NCBI RefSeq assembly: GCF_029783845.1
Contig: NZ_LWID01000001.1
Span: forward strand, 620,001-684,000
Source of the DNA: Volucribacter amazonae
GTDB lineage: Bacteria; Pseudomonadota; Gammaproteobacteria; Enterobacterales; Pasteurellaceae
Direction: 5' to 3'
DNA length: 64,000 nucleotides
In this document: piece after piece, positions 26,746 to 37,776 of the stretch
How positions within the stretch are numbered: position 1 is the first letter of the stretch
Layout: every line of letters begins with the position of its first letter
Position numbers and translations under genes: made by a program
Notes under the pieces: model-generated
What the model was told of the DNA's origin: nothing
Databases searched by the model: none
Seen by the model: the letters and a program-made list of their open reading frames with translations, nothing else

Positions 26746-26841
26746 TATGCCACCCCACGTTAAAATAATACAGCATTGGCACACCTCTCCGTACTGTCTT
26801 CAACGTACCACTTTTTCTTATTTTAAATTAAAACGACTATA
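26746..26841 (-). mobile_element. Correia-like element, partly eroded (96 bp)
   Basis: The right end TTTTAAATTAAAACGACTATA and the internal CAGCATTGGCACACCTC, CCGTACTGTCTTCAACGTACC are well kept. The left end is degenerate (TATGCCACCCCACGTTAAA). It sits at the boundary between the core gene nrdA and the secretion island. Confidence 0.75.
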
Positions 26842-26933
26842 ACTTAATTTATGATTAATTTTATTTAAATATTTACAGTAACATCTATCATCGTTATACT
26901 TTTGTCAACAATTCGTTATTTTGGATCATTTGC

Positions 26934-28694
26934 ATGATGAAATCCCTCCTTTTAGCTCTACTATTATGTGGCATGTCATCTGCGTTATATGCCATAGATG
27001 AAACTCAGCGTCGAGAATTAAATCAACTTGATGCCATTCAACAACAACGCCAGCAAGAACAACAAAGCTATCAATCAGAACAATTTCAAGCAAAATCTGA
27101 TGTGAGAATGAATGTATCCACCGAAAAAATTTCGGCATTTCCGTCGGATGAATATCCTTGTTATCCTATTCATCACATTAGTTTACAAGATTATTCCCCT
27201 AATGCTAATGAACGTTCTATTTCTAGCCAATTTTACTGGGCATTACATCAAACGACTCAGCAATTAAAGCTAAAATTACCCCATTGTTTTGGTAGTGAGG
27301 GAATAGCACTATTGATGAAACAAATACAAAACAAGATCATTGAAAAAGGCTATATCACCACACGCATTGTCGCAGAAGAACAAGATTTAACCCAAGGCAC
27401 ACTTCATCTCACGGTTATTCCTGGCAAAATTCGTCATACAGTGGTTGCTGATGCTAGCCATATCCCTTGGTTTAGTAAATTAACGGCTAAAACAGCAACG
27501 GCATTTAAACGGGGAGATTTACTGAATATACGAGATATTGAGCAGTCTTTAGAAAACCTAAAACGTGTACCAAGTGCAGAAGCTAATATTGAAATATTAC
27601 CTGCCGAAAATGATCAAGCTCAAATAGGCGAAAGCGATATAAAAATCACTTATCAACAAGGCTTTCCTTTCCATTTAAACCTCAGCCTTGATGATTCAGG
27701 CTCTAAATCTACAGGTAAATGGCAAGGAACGGCGGTATTTTCTTGGGACAATCTCTTTTCTGCCAATGATTTATTTTATACCAGCTTTACCCATAGCCTA
27801 AAACGCCAAAGCGATGATGATGGCAGACGAGCAAGCCAAAATTATGGCTTTTATTATTCTGTACCTTTCGGTTATTGGGCATTTTCTGCTTCTTTCTATA
27901 AAAATCAATATCATCAAGAAGTCTTTGCCGCTTTCAATAATAACTACATTTACTCAGGTCGCAGTGAATATACTAACTTAACGCTGTCTTATTTACTTTA
28001 TAGAGATGCGGTACGCAAAACCACCGTTTCTGGCGGTTTTTGGTCACGCCACTCTCAAAACTATATTGATAAAGCAGAAATTGATGTACAACGCCGCCGT
28101 ATGGCAGGTTGGCAAATTAATCTCACACATACTGAATATATCAATGCAACCACATTAAAACTTTCCACTGGCTTTAAATGGGGAACAGGGGTTCGCCGTT
28201 CTATTGAAGCCCCTGAAGAATACTGGGGAGAAGGGACATCTCGCCCACGCATTATTACCGCTTCTATTGAGCTAAACACTCCGTTTAACATTGGTAAACA
28301 AGCTTGGGCATTTAATACATTTTGGTCAGCACAATGGAATAATCGCCCATTAATTCAACAGGATCGTTTTAGTATCGGTGGGCGTTATAGTGTACGAGGA
28401 TTTGATGGCGAACTCACACTTTCTGGCGAACGAGGCTGGCTATGGCGTAATGAGATCAGTTGGAATGTGGCAAATAAAGGACAATGGATTTATATGGCAT
28501 TAGACGGTGGTCGAGTAATGGGGCGTGATAAAGAAATGCGATTAGGGCATCATTTAATCGGCACCGCTATCGGCATACGAGGTAGTTGGAAATTTTTTTA
28601 CTATGACTTCTTTATTGGTCGTCCAATCAGCAAACCCATGGGCTTTCGTGCATCCAATGGCATTACAGGCTTTAATATAGGTATGACATTTTAA
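26934..28694 (+). CDS. two-partner secretion transporter TpsB (CdiB/FhaC family)
   Basis: This 586-residue outer-membrane protein should export the adjacent TpsA. It has a signal peptide (cleavage near SALYA), a glutamine-rich N-terminal helix, a cysteine-bracketed POTRA region (CYPIHHISL to HCFGSEG) and POTRA 2 (about 75-225). A 16-strand barrel follows, with the conserved loop motif VRGFDGE (about residues 488-494). The start is one of two adjacent ATGs. The exoprotein gene begins 18 bases later. Confidence 0.92.
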   Translation: MMKSLLLALLLCGMSSALYAIDETQRRELNQLDAIQQQRQQEQQSYQSEQFQAKSDVRMNVSTEKISAFPSDEYPCYPIHHISLQDYSPNANERSISSQFYWALHQTTQQLKLKLPHCFGSEGIALLMKQIQNKIIEKGYITTRIVAEEQDLTQGTLHLTVIPGKIRHTVVADASHIPWFSKLTAKTATAFKRGDLLNIRDIEQSLENLKRVPSAEANIEILPAENDQAQIGESDIKITYQQGFPFHLNLSLDDSGSKSTGKWQGTAVFSWDNLFSANDLFYTSFTHSLKRQSDDDGRRASQNYGFYYSVPFGYWAFSASFYKNQYHQEVFAAFNNNYIYSGRSEYTNLTLSYLLYRDAVRKTTVSGGFWSRHSQNYIDKAEIDVQRRRMAGWQINLTHTEYINATTLKLSTGFKWGTGVRRSIEAPEEYWGEGTSRPRIITASIELNTPFNIGKQAWAFNTFWSAQWNNRPLIQQDRFSIGGRYSVRGFDGELTLSGERGWLWRNEISWNVANKGQWIYMALDGGRVMGRDKEMRLGHHLIGTAIGIRGSWKFFYYDFFIGRPISKPMGFRASNGITGFNIGMTF

Positions 28695-28712
28695 TACTAG
28701 AATAGGAGATAA

Positions 28713-31700
28713 ATGATGAATAAACAATATTTCCGTGTAATTTTTAGTAAAACATTACAACGCTTAGTGGTGGTATCAGAACTGGCAAAATCATCAGATA
28801 AATCCACCTCAAATAAACAAAGTGCGGTCAATTTTAAACCTATTTTAGCAAGTTTAACTACGCTGGGATTTCATTTATTCTGTGCCTTAGGTTTTGTTAC
28901 CTTTTCTATGCCTGTACTTGCTGACACATTAATTATTAAAGCCGATCCTAATGCCCCGAAAAACCAACAACCAATCGTATTACAAACGGCTAATGGTCTT
29001 CCTCAAGTTAATATTCAAACACCGAATAACAAAGGGCTTTCCCATAATAAATATCAAGATTTTAATGTAGATAATAAAGGGGCTATTCTAAACAATAGCC
29101 ATAAAGCCATACAAACCCAACAAGCAGGCTTTATTCAAGGTAATCCTTATCTTGCTAAAGGCGAAGCAAAAGTTATTTTAAATGAGGTTACCTCAAATAA
29201 TCCTAGCCAACTCAAAGGTTATCTTGAAGTCGCAGGTAGAAAAGCTGAAATTATCATTGCCAATCCCAATGGTTTATATTGTGATGGTTGTGGCACAATT
29301 AACGCCTCTCGAGCTACAATGACCACAGGAAAACCGCAAATTAAAGAGGGACAAATAGATAGCTTTGTAGTAGAAAAAGGGAAAATCAAAGTCAGTGGTA
29401 AAGGCTTAGATAATAGCCGAGTTGATTATACCGATATTCTTGCCCGAGAAACGGAAATCAATGCGGGGATATGGACAAATAAAAAACTCAATGTGGTAAC
29501 AGGTAAAAATACCATTAAACAAGCAAGCCTTGAAAACGCAAATAATGAATTACAAATTACCCGTATTTCTGCTGAAAATATCAATGAAAATACCCCATTA
29601 TTTGCCTTAGATGTTAGCGAACTTGGCGGTATGTATGCAGGCAAAATTCATTTAGTGGGGACAGAACAAGGTTTGGGCGTGCGTAATGCTGGACATATTG
29701 GCGCAAGTGCCGATACATTGACCATTGATTCGCAAGGAAAAATTGTTAATCAAGGTATAATCAATGCTCAACAACAAATTAGCCTAAACGCTCATCAATC
29801 TATTGAAAATCATGGACGTATAGAAAATAAAACTCAGGATATCCTGCTAAATGCCAATGAGAATATCAATCAAGCAGGTAGCCTAATTGCCCAAACAGGA
29901 ACAATCAATGCTCAAGCCAAAAATATAAGCCAAAGCGGTGAAAGCCTAGCTAAAGGTAAAATTAACTATAACGCCACAGAAATCAAAGCTAGCCAATCTT
30001 CTCTATTTGCCGCTGGTATAACCACTACACAAACTGCTAATGGTGAAACCCTACAATTAGATAAACAATCAGCACAAGGCTCAGCTATTACTCTTAAAGC
30101 CGATAATCACGCTCAACTTGCTGGGCGTCATATCGCCAGTGGCGATTTCGCTGTTACAGCTCAATCAATTGATTTAGACAACAGTCAAAACCATGCTTAT
30201 AACATCAAGCTCAAAGCACAAACAGGCAATGTAACAGCAAATAAAAGCCAATTAAGTGCGGTGGAAAATCTCAAAATTTCTACCCCAAAAACGCTTTCTA
30301 CCCAACATAGCCAACTTAGTGCAAACCATATTCAAACTGCACAACAAGATTTAAATACGCAGAATTCAGTATGGCAACAACATGGCACTGCGGACTTTGA
30401 GCTCAAGCTACGTTATCTACAAAATCAAGGAGGAGTATTTAGCACTGCTGGTAATTTTAATCTCAATGCCAAAGAAGTGGATAATACTGGTGGACAATTA
30501 ATCGCAGGTCAACATTTCAATATAAACCTCAGTGGTGAACTCAATTCTACACAAGGAGTATTATTTGCCAATAAATCACTCAACTTAACGAGCGGTCAAC
30601 TCACTAATACTCAGGGTCTAATTAAAAGCCTTGGTGATATGCAAATTAATACCCATAATGATAATATTATCAATCAACAAACCCAATTAAATAGCGATAC
30701 GCAACAAGGCATTATTGCATTGGGTAATTTAATCATCAACAGTGCCAACCTAGATAATACAACAGGAACAATCTTTGCCAACAATACATTGAATATTGTA
30801 ACAAATACATTAAATAATCAGTTAGGTACCATAGGTAGTCCAGATAAACTTGTCATTGATACACAGCAATCAGCACTAAATAACCAACAAGGGCAAATTT
30901 TTGCCAATATCACTAGCCTAAGTACAGGAGAGATTAACAATCAACAAGGTTTACTACGAGGCGATAAAACGCTGACGATTGATACGCATAACCGAAACCT
31001 TAATAATCAACAGACCCAGCAATCCTCTCAAGGTATTCTCGGTTTAGGCACAGTCATATTAAATAACATCAACCAACTTAATAATACGCAAGGCAAAATT
31101 GCCTCAGCCCAAGATTTAAATATAAATACTGCAACCCTAGACAATAATAAAGGGCTAATCAACGCCCAACAAGCCCTAATCCAAGCAGAACAAATAAATA
31201 ACCAGGCCGGCACAATTTGGGCAACAGATACCCATTTAAATGCGAATGTAGTGAATAACCAGTACACTGAGCAAAATGGCTCATTAATTGGGGCAACAAA
31301 CAAGCTGAATATTACGGCAACACAGCTTAACAACCAACAAACCATCGCCACCAGTACAAAACCAACTCAGGGATTACAAGGTAAAAATATTCAACTCAAT
31401 GTAGCGGAACTAAATAACCAACAAGGGGGGATTTACGCAACCAACACGCTTGCTACAACCATAAATCAACAACTCAACAATCAAGCTGGTGAATTATTAG
31501 CAGGACAAGTTGTCAACATTGATTCCCTTGATAGACATTTAGTGGTAGATAACCAAAATGGTACTATTGAAGCTGGTCAACAGCTTAACTTAACCGCCAA
31601 AACCTTACAGCATGAAGGAACAATCAAAACCCAAGGCGATGCAGAAATCAACCTCACGGATAGTTTTACCTTAAATCAAGCACTACAAGTGGGTAACAAT

Positions 31701-34700
31701 TTAACCTTTACCACCCAAGGGAACTTTACCAATAATGTCAAACAAGTTATCGGCAATCAAGCCATATTTAATGCCATAAACTTGCTTAATCCACAACATG
31801 CCGAAATATCCTCAAATCGTACTATTATTAATGCGACAAGCATAACCAACTATGGTTTATTAGACGGCAGCGAAAATATTATTAAAACACAGACCCTAAA
31901 TAATCTAGGAACAGGGCGAATTTATGGTAACCATTTAGCCATTCAAGCAAACAACCTTAATAATCTAAAAGACGGTGAAAAATCAGCAACCATTGCAGCA
32001 CGAGAACGGTTAGATTTAGCGGTAGGCACTTTAACTAACCGAGATCATAGCCTTATTTTTAGCCAGGGTGATTTGGCGATTGGTGGGCAATTAAATGAAC
32101 AACATCAAGCAGAGGGTTATGCCACATTTATTGATAACGGCAGTGCCACAATTGAAGCCTTAGGTAATGGCGAAATCAAAACAGAACGCTTATTAAATCA
32201 CGATCTCTATCTTACCCTAGGTGAACATCATACCGATGAGCGTATTATTGAATATGCCCCATCAAACAGTTCAACCCGCTATGCTACACAAAATAAAGAT
32301 GGTGGTGAAGGCTACTTTGATTTAAAAAATAATCATAGACGCGATTCTAACTCTTATTTTGTATTCAGAAATGGCAAACGTATCGGTTCTCGCTATTGGA
32401 CAAACTGGAATTATAATCGACATACCGTAACCAGTACCATTGAACATCGCGATCCTGCCCAAATTTTAATTGCTGGCAATCTTTCCCTGACGGGGACAGA
32501 TTTAGAAAATAACGCCTCTACCCTCTCTGTCGGCAAAACCCTCTTATTGGGTGATCGTATTTTTACCGATAATACCGATAACGAGAATTTAACTTCAGGT
32601 AATACTAGCTTAAGAAATATTGATATTGAGGGAACTATCAATGTTACCGACACTGGAAGATGGGAAAGTTTTGGGAAACAATATCGACGTTATGGTATCA
32701 GAGGCAGAAAACGCTGGGCAGTTTATGGCAATGGTTCTGGTAATATCAATGAAATCCATCCAGTGCAACATTTTAGCTTTAATAAAGTATTAAATAATAT
32801 TGGTAGCGAAGTGGCTAGTACCAATACGAGTATCCATAGCCAATCCTCTGCCCAACAAATTACATTAAAAAATCTTAACTATTCATTGCCTGTTGATTCC
32901 AATAACATAACCGCCTCAACGCCAAGTCCTGTAATTTCAGGGCAAATTTCAGCCATTTCCCCTGAAAACTTAGCGAAAGGAACCTTACCTGTAATTAAAA
33001 CCCACTTAACACCAATTCGCTTACCGCAGGCGAGTCTTTATCAAATCAATCCTGATGCACCGAATGGCTATTTAGTAGAAACTGATCGCCAATTTACCGA
33101 TCGTAAACAATGGTTAAGTTCTGATTATATGTTTACAGCTCTGCGTTATGATCATAATAATGTGCAAAAACGCCTTGGTGACGGATTCTATGAACAACGT
33201 TTAGTCAACGAACAAATCCAACAATTAACAGGACGCCGATTCTTAGATAATTACAGTTCAGATTTTGAACAATACAAAGCATTAATGAATAACGGCATTT
33301 ATTATGCTAATAAATTTAATTTGACCCCAGGTATAGGCTTAACCGCCAACCAAATGGCACAACTTACCTCTGATATGGTTTGGTTTGTTAATCAGCCTGT
33401 TACGCTAGCTGACGGTACGACCTTAGATGTACTTACACCACAAGTTTATTTGGTTTCTCGCAATACAGAGGTAACCACCGAAGGGGCATTAATTTCTGCC
33501 CGTGAAATTGTAGCGGAGGTTAATGGCGATATTCACAATAGCGGTACTATTGCAGGGCGAGATTTAACCGCACTTTCAGCCCAAAACATCACCCAACAAG
33601 GCAATTTATTTGGCAATAATGTGAATTTGCTTGCCGAACAAAAACTCATCAACCTCGGTGGTAAAATCCAAGCCTTAGAGTCAGCAACCCTCGTGGGTAA
33701 AACAGGGGTTAATATTGCTAGCACCACCAGCAGTTCCGCTAATAATGATGCTTTTGGTAACCAGTTTGCTCATACTCATCTAGACAAACAAAGTAATATT
33801 TCAACCAATGGCACATTAACCATTTATAGTCCGCAAGATGTAGTAATTAATGCTGCCAATATGGCTGCAAATGTGATTCATATTCAAGGGGATAATGTTG
33901 AACTCGCTACCATAAACACCAGCAATAAACAGCATTATAATGGCGATGCGGATAATTATTATCGCTTAGACCAACAGCAAGAAATCGGCTCGCAACTTAA
34001 CGCTCAAAGCGATATTCAGATTGTTAGCCAACATAACACTACCTTACGTCAAGCCTCGCTCCATAGCGATAACGGCACTATCGCCCTTCAAGCTGCCCAA
34101 GGCGATATTCATATTCAAGAGGGGCGTCATCAAGAGCAACTTGATTTTGGCGCAAAAAGTAGCCAAAGTGGTTTCCTACAAAAAACCACCACTGTCACCA
34201 AACATTTACATCAATATGATATGGCTCAAGGCTCTGCGATTGATGCTGACAATATTGTATTACAAGCTGATAAGGGCAATATAAGGGTGCAGGGTTCTTC
34301 TGTGGTGGCAGAAAATCAACTTGTTGCCAGTGCAAACAATATTGATATTCAGCATGCAGAAAATCAAATTTATCAACAAGATGTTGAGAAAACCTCAAAA
34401 TCGGGGCTAATGGGCAGTGGTGGCTTTGGTTTTAGTGTGGGATTGCGTAAAAATACCACCGAAAATGACCAAACTCGTTACTATGCCAGCCAAAGCCAAG
34501 TGGGGAGCTTAACCGGCGACACTACCCTACTGGCGAATGAACAATATCGCCAAACTGCCAGTGCGGTCACTGCCGTTGAGGGCGATGTGAATATTCAAGC
34601 CAAACAGGTAGATATTTTAGCAACAAGCGATAAATATGATACCAATTATAAGCAGACTTATGAGAAAAAAGGATTAACAATTGCCATTAATACCCCTATT

Positions 34701-37334
34701 CAAGCAGCGATTAATGCTATAGAAAGCGTGAATGATGCAATACAAACTGTTGGGGAAAGTAAAGATGACCGCATTAATGCTATGGCAGCGGCGAATGCAG
34801 GTTGGACAACGCTTAGAGCAGGACAAACGTTAGGGAAAATTGGTAAAGAGTTAGGGGAGCTGATGCAAAACGGTACTGTACCTACTGAAGCGGTCAGCGT
34901 TTCTATTACTTATGGGCAACAAAAAAATGTCAATACCCAACACACAGAGGGAACTACCGCCAATAATAGTCAAGTGAATGCTGGCGGTAAAGTGTCTATC
35001 CTTGCCACAGGTGCTGATAAACAATCTAATATTCATATCATCGGTTCTGATGTTAGCGGTAAACAAGGTACAACCCTCGTTGCTGACAATGATATTCACT
35101 TGCTTGCACAACAACAAAACCATATGGAGCGCAGTAAAAATCAATCCTTTGGCTTTAATGCTGGCGTGGCAGTTGCAGTAGGTAATGGGGTTTCATTTGG
35201 TATTACCGCTGGCGGTAACTATGGTAAGGGGTATGGTAACGGTGATGAAATAACCTATCGCAATACCCATATCGGCGACAGTGCAAGCCAAACTATCATT
35301 CAGGCTGGCAATAACGCCACCTTGAAAGGGGCGCAAGTACAGGGTAAAAGCGTTGCCCTCAATGCCCAAAACCTGACCATTGAAAGCCTACAAGACACCA
35401 TGAAATATGAGGGTAAACAAATGAATGTCAGTGGGCAAGTGACCGTTGGCTATGGTGCTTCTGGCTCTGCTAGCTATAACCAATCTCGTATCAATGCCGA
35501 TTATGCCAGTGTGGTTGAACAATCGGGCATTTATGCTGGCGATGAGGGCTATCAAATTAATATTGCTAATCATACGGAGCTGGTGGGCGGTATGGTAACA
35601 TCCACTCAAAAAGCAGAATTAGCCAATAAAAATCACTTTAGTACTGGCACATTAGCCAGCCAAAATATAGAAAATCATTCCAACTATAAAGGCTCAGCAT
35701 TTGGTGTTGCTGGCTCAATGGCATTTAATGCCGATTTAGGCTTAGGCAAACATGCACAGGCTCAAAGTGATAAACAAGCCGTTAATGACAAAGGCGAAGC
35801 ACTTTACACCGATGCACAAGGGCAACAAACCACACAAGCAAAAGGGGCTGACGGTAAAGCCAATAGCCGTGTTTTAGCCAGCGGTGGAGATTCGCTAAAA
35901 ACCAGTATGGGAGTAGGCTTTGGCTATGATAGTGATAGCCAGTCCTCTATTACCCAAAGCGGTATTAATACTAAGAATATTTATATCCGTAATGAACAGG
36001 AACAACTTGAGAAAACCGGCAAAACCCTAAGCGAAACCTTAGAAGCAGTTAAGACTAATATTGTTACAGAAAGTGCGGTAGAAAATACTGGAATTTTACC
36101 CAAAGATTTTGATAAAGAACGAGTACAAAAAGAACTGAATACTCAAGTTAAAGTTACTCAAGAACTTGATAAAAACCGACAAGAAATCAAAGCTAAACTA
36201 TATTCTATTGTTGATAGTAAAAGAGCTTTAGCTACTTCAATACGAAAAGAAAATGGAGGATATGATACTAATAAATCTGAAAAACTAGATGCAGAAGCAA
36301 AAATTTTAGATGAGCAAATACGCTGGTTAGATATGGGATTAGGATTATTTATTGGTAGCGCTGGCAACTCTAATACATTATGGGGAATGTTTGCCACAAC
36401 TCAGGCTGACAGAGTTTTACGCTCCGCTACCGCCCCAAAAGAAATGTGGTATCAAAAATGTCCATCTAGTAATGATGATTGCACAGGCAAACAAAATCGT
36501 AGACAAATTTGGTCATTAAATGATTTGACCAATGATGAACGAGCAAACTTAGAAATAGATAACAATGTATTAACCATATCTAACCCTGGTATTTTTAATG
36601 ATCGTAAAGATGCTCTAAAAAATGCTCAAAAACAAAATACTTCAGAAACAAATCAAAAAGGCATAATAGTTGTAATGAATCCCCCAACAGGAAGATACGA
36701 TGGATTTTGGCTTCCAACCTCTCTTGTATCAGAATTAATGTATGCAGCATACGATAAACTTAATGATAAATATTTATGGGGTGCTTTACCACTTACTAAT
36801 TCACAAAAACTTAATCAAGATTTGTATCGTGAGTCCAAGCAATTAGGCTATAAAATTGATTTAAACAATCATAGCCGGGGTGGATTAACTGCCAGTATTG
36901 CTTTGCAAGATATAAATATTTGGAAGCAGGAAAAAGATATTCCTATTAGAAAAGCTCGTTTTTATGGTACGGCTACCAATGTAGAATCTTATGCAAACCA
37001 ATTACAACGTAATGGTTATAGCTACCAAAATGAGAAAACCACTTATCAAAGTGGAGCTTATTCAGCTGTACATGAATCCGATTTTGTAGGGAATAAATGG
37101 CTTTTAGGTTTAGTAGGAAACAATAATACGACTGGAGGTAATTGCTTATTTTGCTACTCTCATAGTAGTTATTATGCTGAAATACCTGATCCTAATTTAC
37201 AAAAAGAAAAATATAATGATTTTATAAGCATCTGGGGAACGCCACTTTACCCAAATGATAATCCGTCATTACCAAAATTAGTTAAACCAACCAATCAAGA
37301 AAAAGGGGGGGCTTTTGATGAAAATCCATTCTAA
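28713..37334 (+). CDS. giant CdiA/FhaB-type TpsA exoprotein with toxin-like tip
   Basis: The 2873-residue protein starts with an extended signal peptide (MNKQYFRVIFSKTLQRLV; cleavage near PVLADT). The TPS domain follows (about 71-330), with NPNGLYCDGCGTINASRATM of the CdiA/FhaB class. Next come filamentous-haemagglutinin beta-helix repeats rich in LNNQQGxIxA and a middle region with SSDYMFTALRYD and RLGDGFYEQRLV, as in CdiA sticks. More FHA-2-like repeats then lead to a distinct C-terminal module from about residue 2437 (KTLSETLEAV). No VENN motif is seen. The tip has NHSRGG (Ser2721) and a later His2787, suggestive of a serine-hydrolase fold. Uptake signals occur inside the gene. It is probably a contact-dependent inhibition effector or adhesin. 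Confidence 0.9.
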   Translation: MMNKQYFRVIFSKTLQRLVVVSELAKSSDKSTSNKQSAVNFKPILASLTTLGFHLFCALGFVTFSMPVLADTLIIKADPNAPKNQQPIVLQTANGLPQVNIQTPNNKGLSHNKYQDFNVDNKGAILNNSHKAIQTQQAGFIQGNPYLAKGEAKVILNEVTSNNPSQLKGYLEVAGRKAEIIIANPNGLYCDGCGTINASRATMTTGKPQIKEGQIDSFVVEKGKIKVSGKGLDNSRVDYTDILARETEINAGIWTNKKLNVVTGKNTIKQASLENANNELQITRISAENINENTPLFALDVSELGGMYAGKIHLVGTEQGLGVRNAGHIGASADTLTIDSQGKIVNQGIINAQQQISLNAHQSIENHGRIENKTQDILLNANENINQAGSLIAQTGTINAQAKNISQSGESLAKGKINYNATEIKASQSSLFAAGITTTQTANGETLQLDKQSAQGSAITLKADNHAQLAGRHIASGDFAVTAQSIDLDNSQNHAYNIKLKAQTGNVTANKSQLSAVENLKISTPKTLSTQHSQLSANHIQTAQQDLNTQNSVWQQHGTADFELKLRYLQNQGGVFSTAGNFNLNAKEVDNTGGQLIAGQHFNINLSGELNSTQGVLFANKSLNLTSGQLTNTQGLIKSLGDMQINTHNDNIINQQTQLNSDTQQGIIALGNLIINSANLDNTTGTIFANNTLNIVTNTLNNQLGTIGSPDKLVIDTQQSALNNQQGQIFANITSLSTGEINNQQGLLRGDKTLTIDTHNRNLNNQQTQQSSQGILGLGTVILNNINQLNNTQGKIASAQDLNINTATLDNNKGLINAQQALIQAEQINNQAGTIWATDTHLNANVVNNQYTEQNGSLIGATNKLNITATQLNNQQTIATSTKPTQGLQGKNIQLNVAELNNQQGGIYATNTLATTINQQLNNQAGELLAGQVVNIDSLDRHLVVDNQNGTIEAGQQLNLTAKTLQHEGTIKTQGDAEINLTDSFTLNQALQVGNNLTFTTQGNFTNNVKQVIGNQAIFNAINLLNPQHAEISSNRTIINATSITNYGLLDGSENIIKTQTLNNLGTGRIYGNHLAIQANNLNNLKDGEKSATIAARERLDLAVGTLTNRDHSLIFSQGDLAIGGQLNEQHQAEGYATFIDNGSATIEALGNGEIKTERLLNHDLYLTLGEHHTDERIIEYAPSNSSTRYATQNKDGGEGYFDLKNNHRRDSNSYFVFRNGKRIGSRYWTNWNYNRHTVTSTIEHRDPAQILIAGNLSLTGTDLENNASTLSVGKTLLLGDRIFTDNTDNENLTSGNTSLRNIDIEGTINVTDTGRWESFGKQYRRYGIRGRKRWAVYGNGSGNINEIHPVQHFSFNKVLNNIGSEVASTNTSIHSQSSAQQITLKNLNYSLPVDSNNITASTPSPVISGQISAISPENLAKGTLPVIKTHLTPIRLPQASLYQINPDAPNGYLVETDRQFTDRKQWLSSDYMFTALRYDHNNVQKRLGDGFYEQRLVNEQIQQLTGRRFLDNYSSDFEQYKALMNNGIYYANKFNLTPGIGLTANQMAQLTSDMVWFVNQPVTLADGTTLDVLTPQVYLVSRNTEVTTEGALISAREIVAEVNGDIHNSGTIAGRDLTALSAQNITQQGNLFGNNVNLLAEQKLINLGGKIQALESATLVGKTGVNIASTTSSSANNDAFGNQFAHTHLDKQSNISTNGTLTIYSPQDVVINAANMAANVIHIQGDNVELATINTSNKQHYNGDADNYYRLDQQQEIGSQLNAQSDIQIVSQHNTTLRQASLHSDNGTIALQAAQGDIHIQEGRHQEQLDFGAKSSQSGFLQKTTTVTKHLHQYDMAQGSAIDADNIVLQADKGNIRVQGSSVVAENQLVASANNIDIQHAENQIYQQDVEKTSKSGLMGSGGFGFSVGLRKNTTENDQTRYYASQSQVGSLTGDTTLLANEQYRQTASAVTAVEGDVNIQAKQVDILATSDKYDTNYKQTYEKKGLTIAINTPIQAAINAIESVNDAIQTVGESKDDRINAMAAANAGWTTLRAGQTLGKIGKELGELMQNGTVPTEAVSVSITYGQQKNVNTQHTEGTTANNSQVNAGGKVSILATGADKQSNIHIIGSDVSGKQGTTLVADNDIHLLAQQQNHMERSKNQSFGFNAGVAVAVGNGVSFGITAGGNYGKGYGNGDEITYRNTHIGDSASQTIIQAGNNATLKGAQVQGKSVALNAQNLTIESLQDTMKYEGKQMNVSGQVTVGYGASGSASYNQSRINADYASVVEQSGIYAGDEGYQINIANHTELVGGMVTSTQKAELANKNHFSTGTLASQNIENHSNYKGSAFGVAGSMAFNADLGLGKHAQAQSDKQAVNDKGEALYTDAQGQQTTQAKGADGKANSRVLASGGDSLKTSMGVGFGYDSDSQSSITQSGINTKNIYIRNEQEQLEKTGKTLSETLEAVKTNIVTESAVENTGILPKDFDKERVQKELNTQVKVTQELDKNRQEIKAKLYSIVDSKRALATSIRKENGGYDTNKSEKLDAEAKILDEQIRWLDMGLGLFIGSAGNSNTLWGMFATTQADRVLRSATAPKEMWYQKCPSSNDDCTGKQNRRQIWSLNDLTNDERANLEIDNNVLTISNPGIFNDRKDALKNAQKQNTSETNQKGIIVVMNPPTGRYDGFWLPTSLVSELMYAAYDKLNDKYLWGALPLTNSQKLNQDLYRESKQLGYKIDLNNHSRGGLTASIALQDINIWKQEKDIPIRKARFYGTATNVESYANQLQRNGYSYQNEKTTYQSGAYSAVHESDFVGNKWLLGLVGNNNTTGGNCLFCYSHSSYYAEIPDPNLQKEKYNDFISIWGTPLYPNDNPSLPKLVKPTNQEKGGAFDENPF

Positions 37335-37593
37335 ATTAATTTTAATTTCTAGCTTTTTATTAACAGGGTGCTATCCTTGTAAATTTCTAGACTGGAATTG
37401 TAATGAAAGTAAAGAAGAAACTTGGTGGTATAAAAAAAGAATACGATGCGAAAAAGAGCAGAAAAATTTAGCCAAAGAAATACTTAAAAGTAAATATAAT
37501 GAAAAGATAGATATTCATATTCTGAATCAATGTATTCTTTCTAATGGATCTTATAAATTTGAATCAGATAAAAATATTTTAGGAGAACTATAA
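37318..37593 (+). CDS. small lipoprotein, candidate immunity protein for the TpsA tip
   Basis: This 91-residue protein has a signal peptide and lipobox LTGC (about Cys18), then a short cysteine-containing mature part rich in lysine. The start ATG lies inside the last codons of tpsA in another frame, after a GGGGGGG tract that serves as ribosome site; TTG at 37315 is also in frame. Overlap with a toxin-bearing gene is typical of immunity genes. A lipoprotein would suit protection in the envelope from a hydrolase-like toxin. No family is recognised. Confidence 0.6.
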   Translation: MKIHSKLILISSFLLTGCYPCKFLDWNCNESKEETWWYKKRIRCEKEQKNLAKEILKSKYNEKIDIHILNQCILSNGSYKFESDKNILGEL

Positions 37594-37776
37594 ATGATTA
37601 AAATAAGTTTAATATTCATTATTTCTATATTATTAAATGGATGTTTTTTTATAGATCAGTTACAAGAGAAACTTTATGAAGATTGTTATGTATCAACTGA
37701 TTATATTAAAGGTTTATCTGAACAAGAATATCAACTTTTATCTAAGAAATGTGGATGGAATATAAAAAAACCCTAA
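37594..37776 (+). CDS. small lipoprotein, probably truncated at a recombination seam
   Basis: This 60-residue product has lipobox LNGC (about Cys17), starts directly after the preceding stop and is preceded by AGGAG. Its stop codon lies within the sequence shared with tpsA (AAACCCTAAGCG), so its 3' end may have been replaced when the following orphan module recombined in. The remaining mature part, with DCYVSTDYIKGLSEQEYQLL, resembles no family I know. It may be a second immunity lipoprotein or a remnant. Confidence 0.5.
   Translation: MIKISLIFIISILLNGCFFIDQLQEKLYEDCYVSTDYIKGLSEQEYQLLSKKCGWNIKKP

Noticed and set aside
28713..37334. VENN pretoxin motif in tpsA
   Set aside because: The closest text is AVENTG in the seam linker; the usual VENN context is absent.
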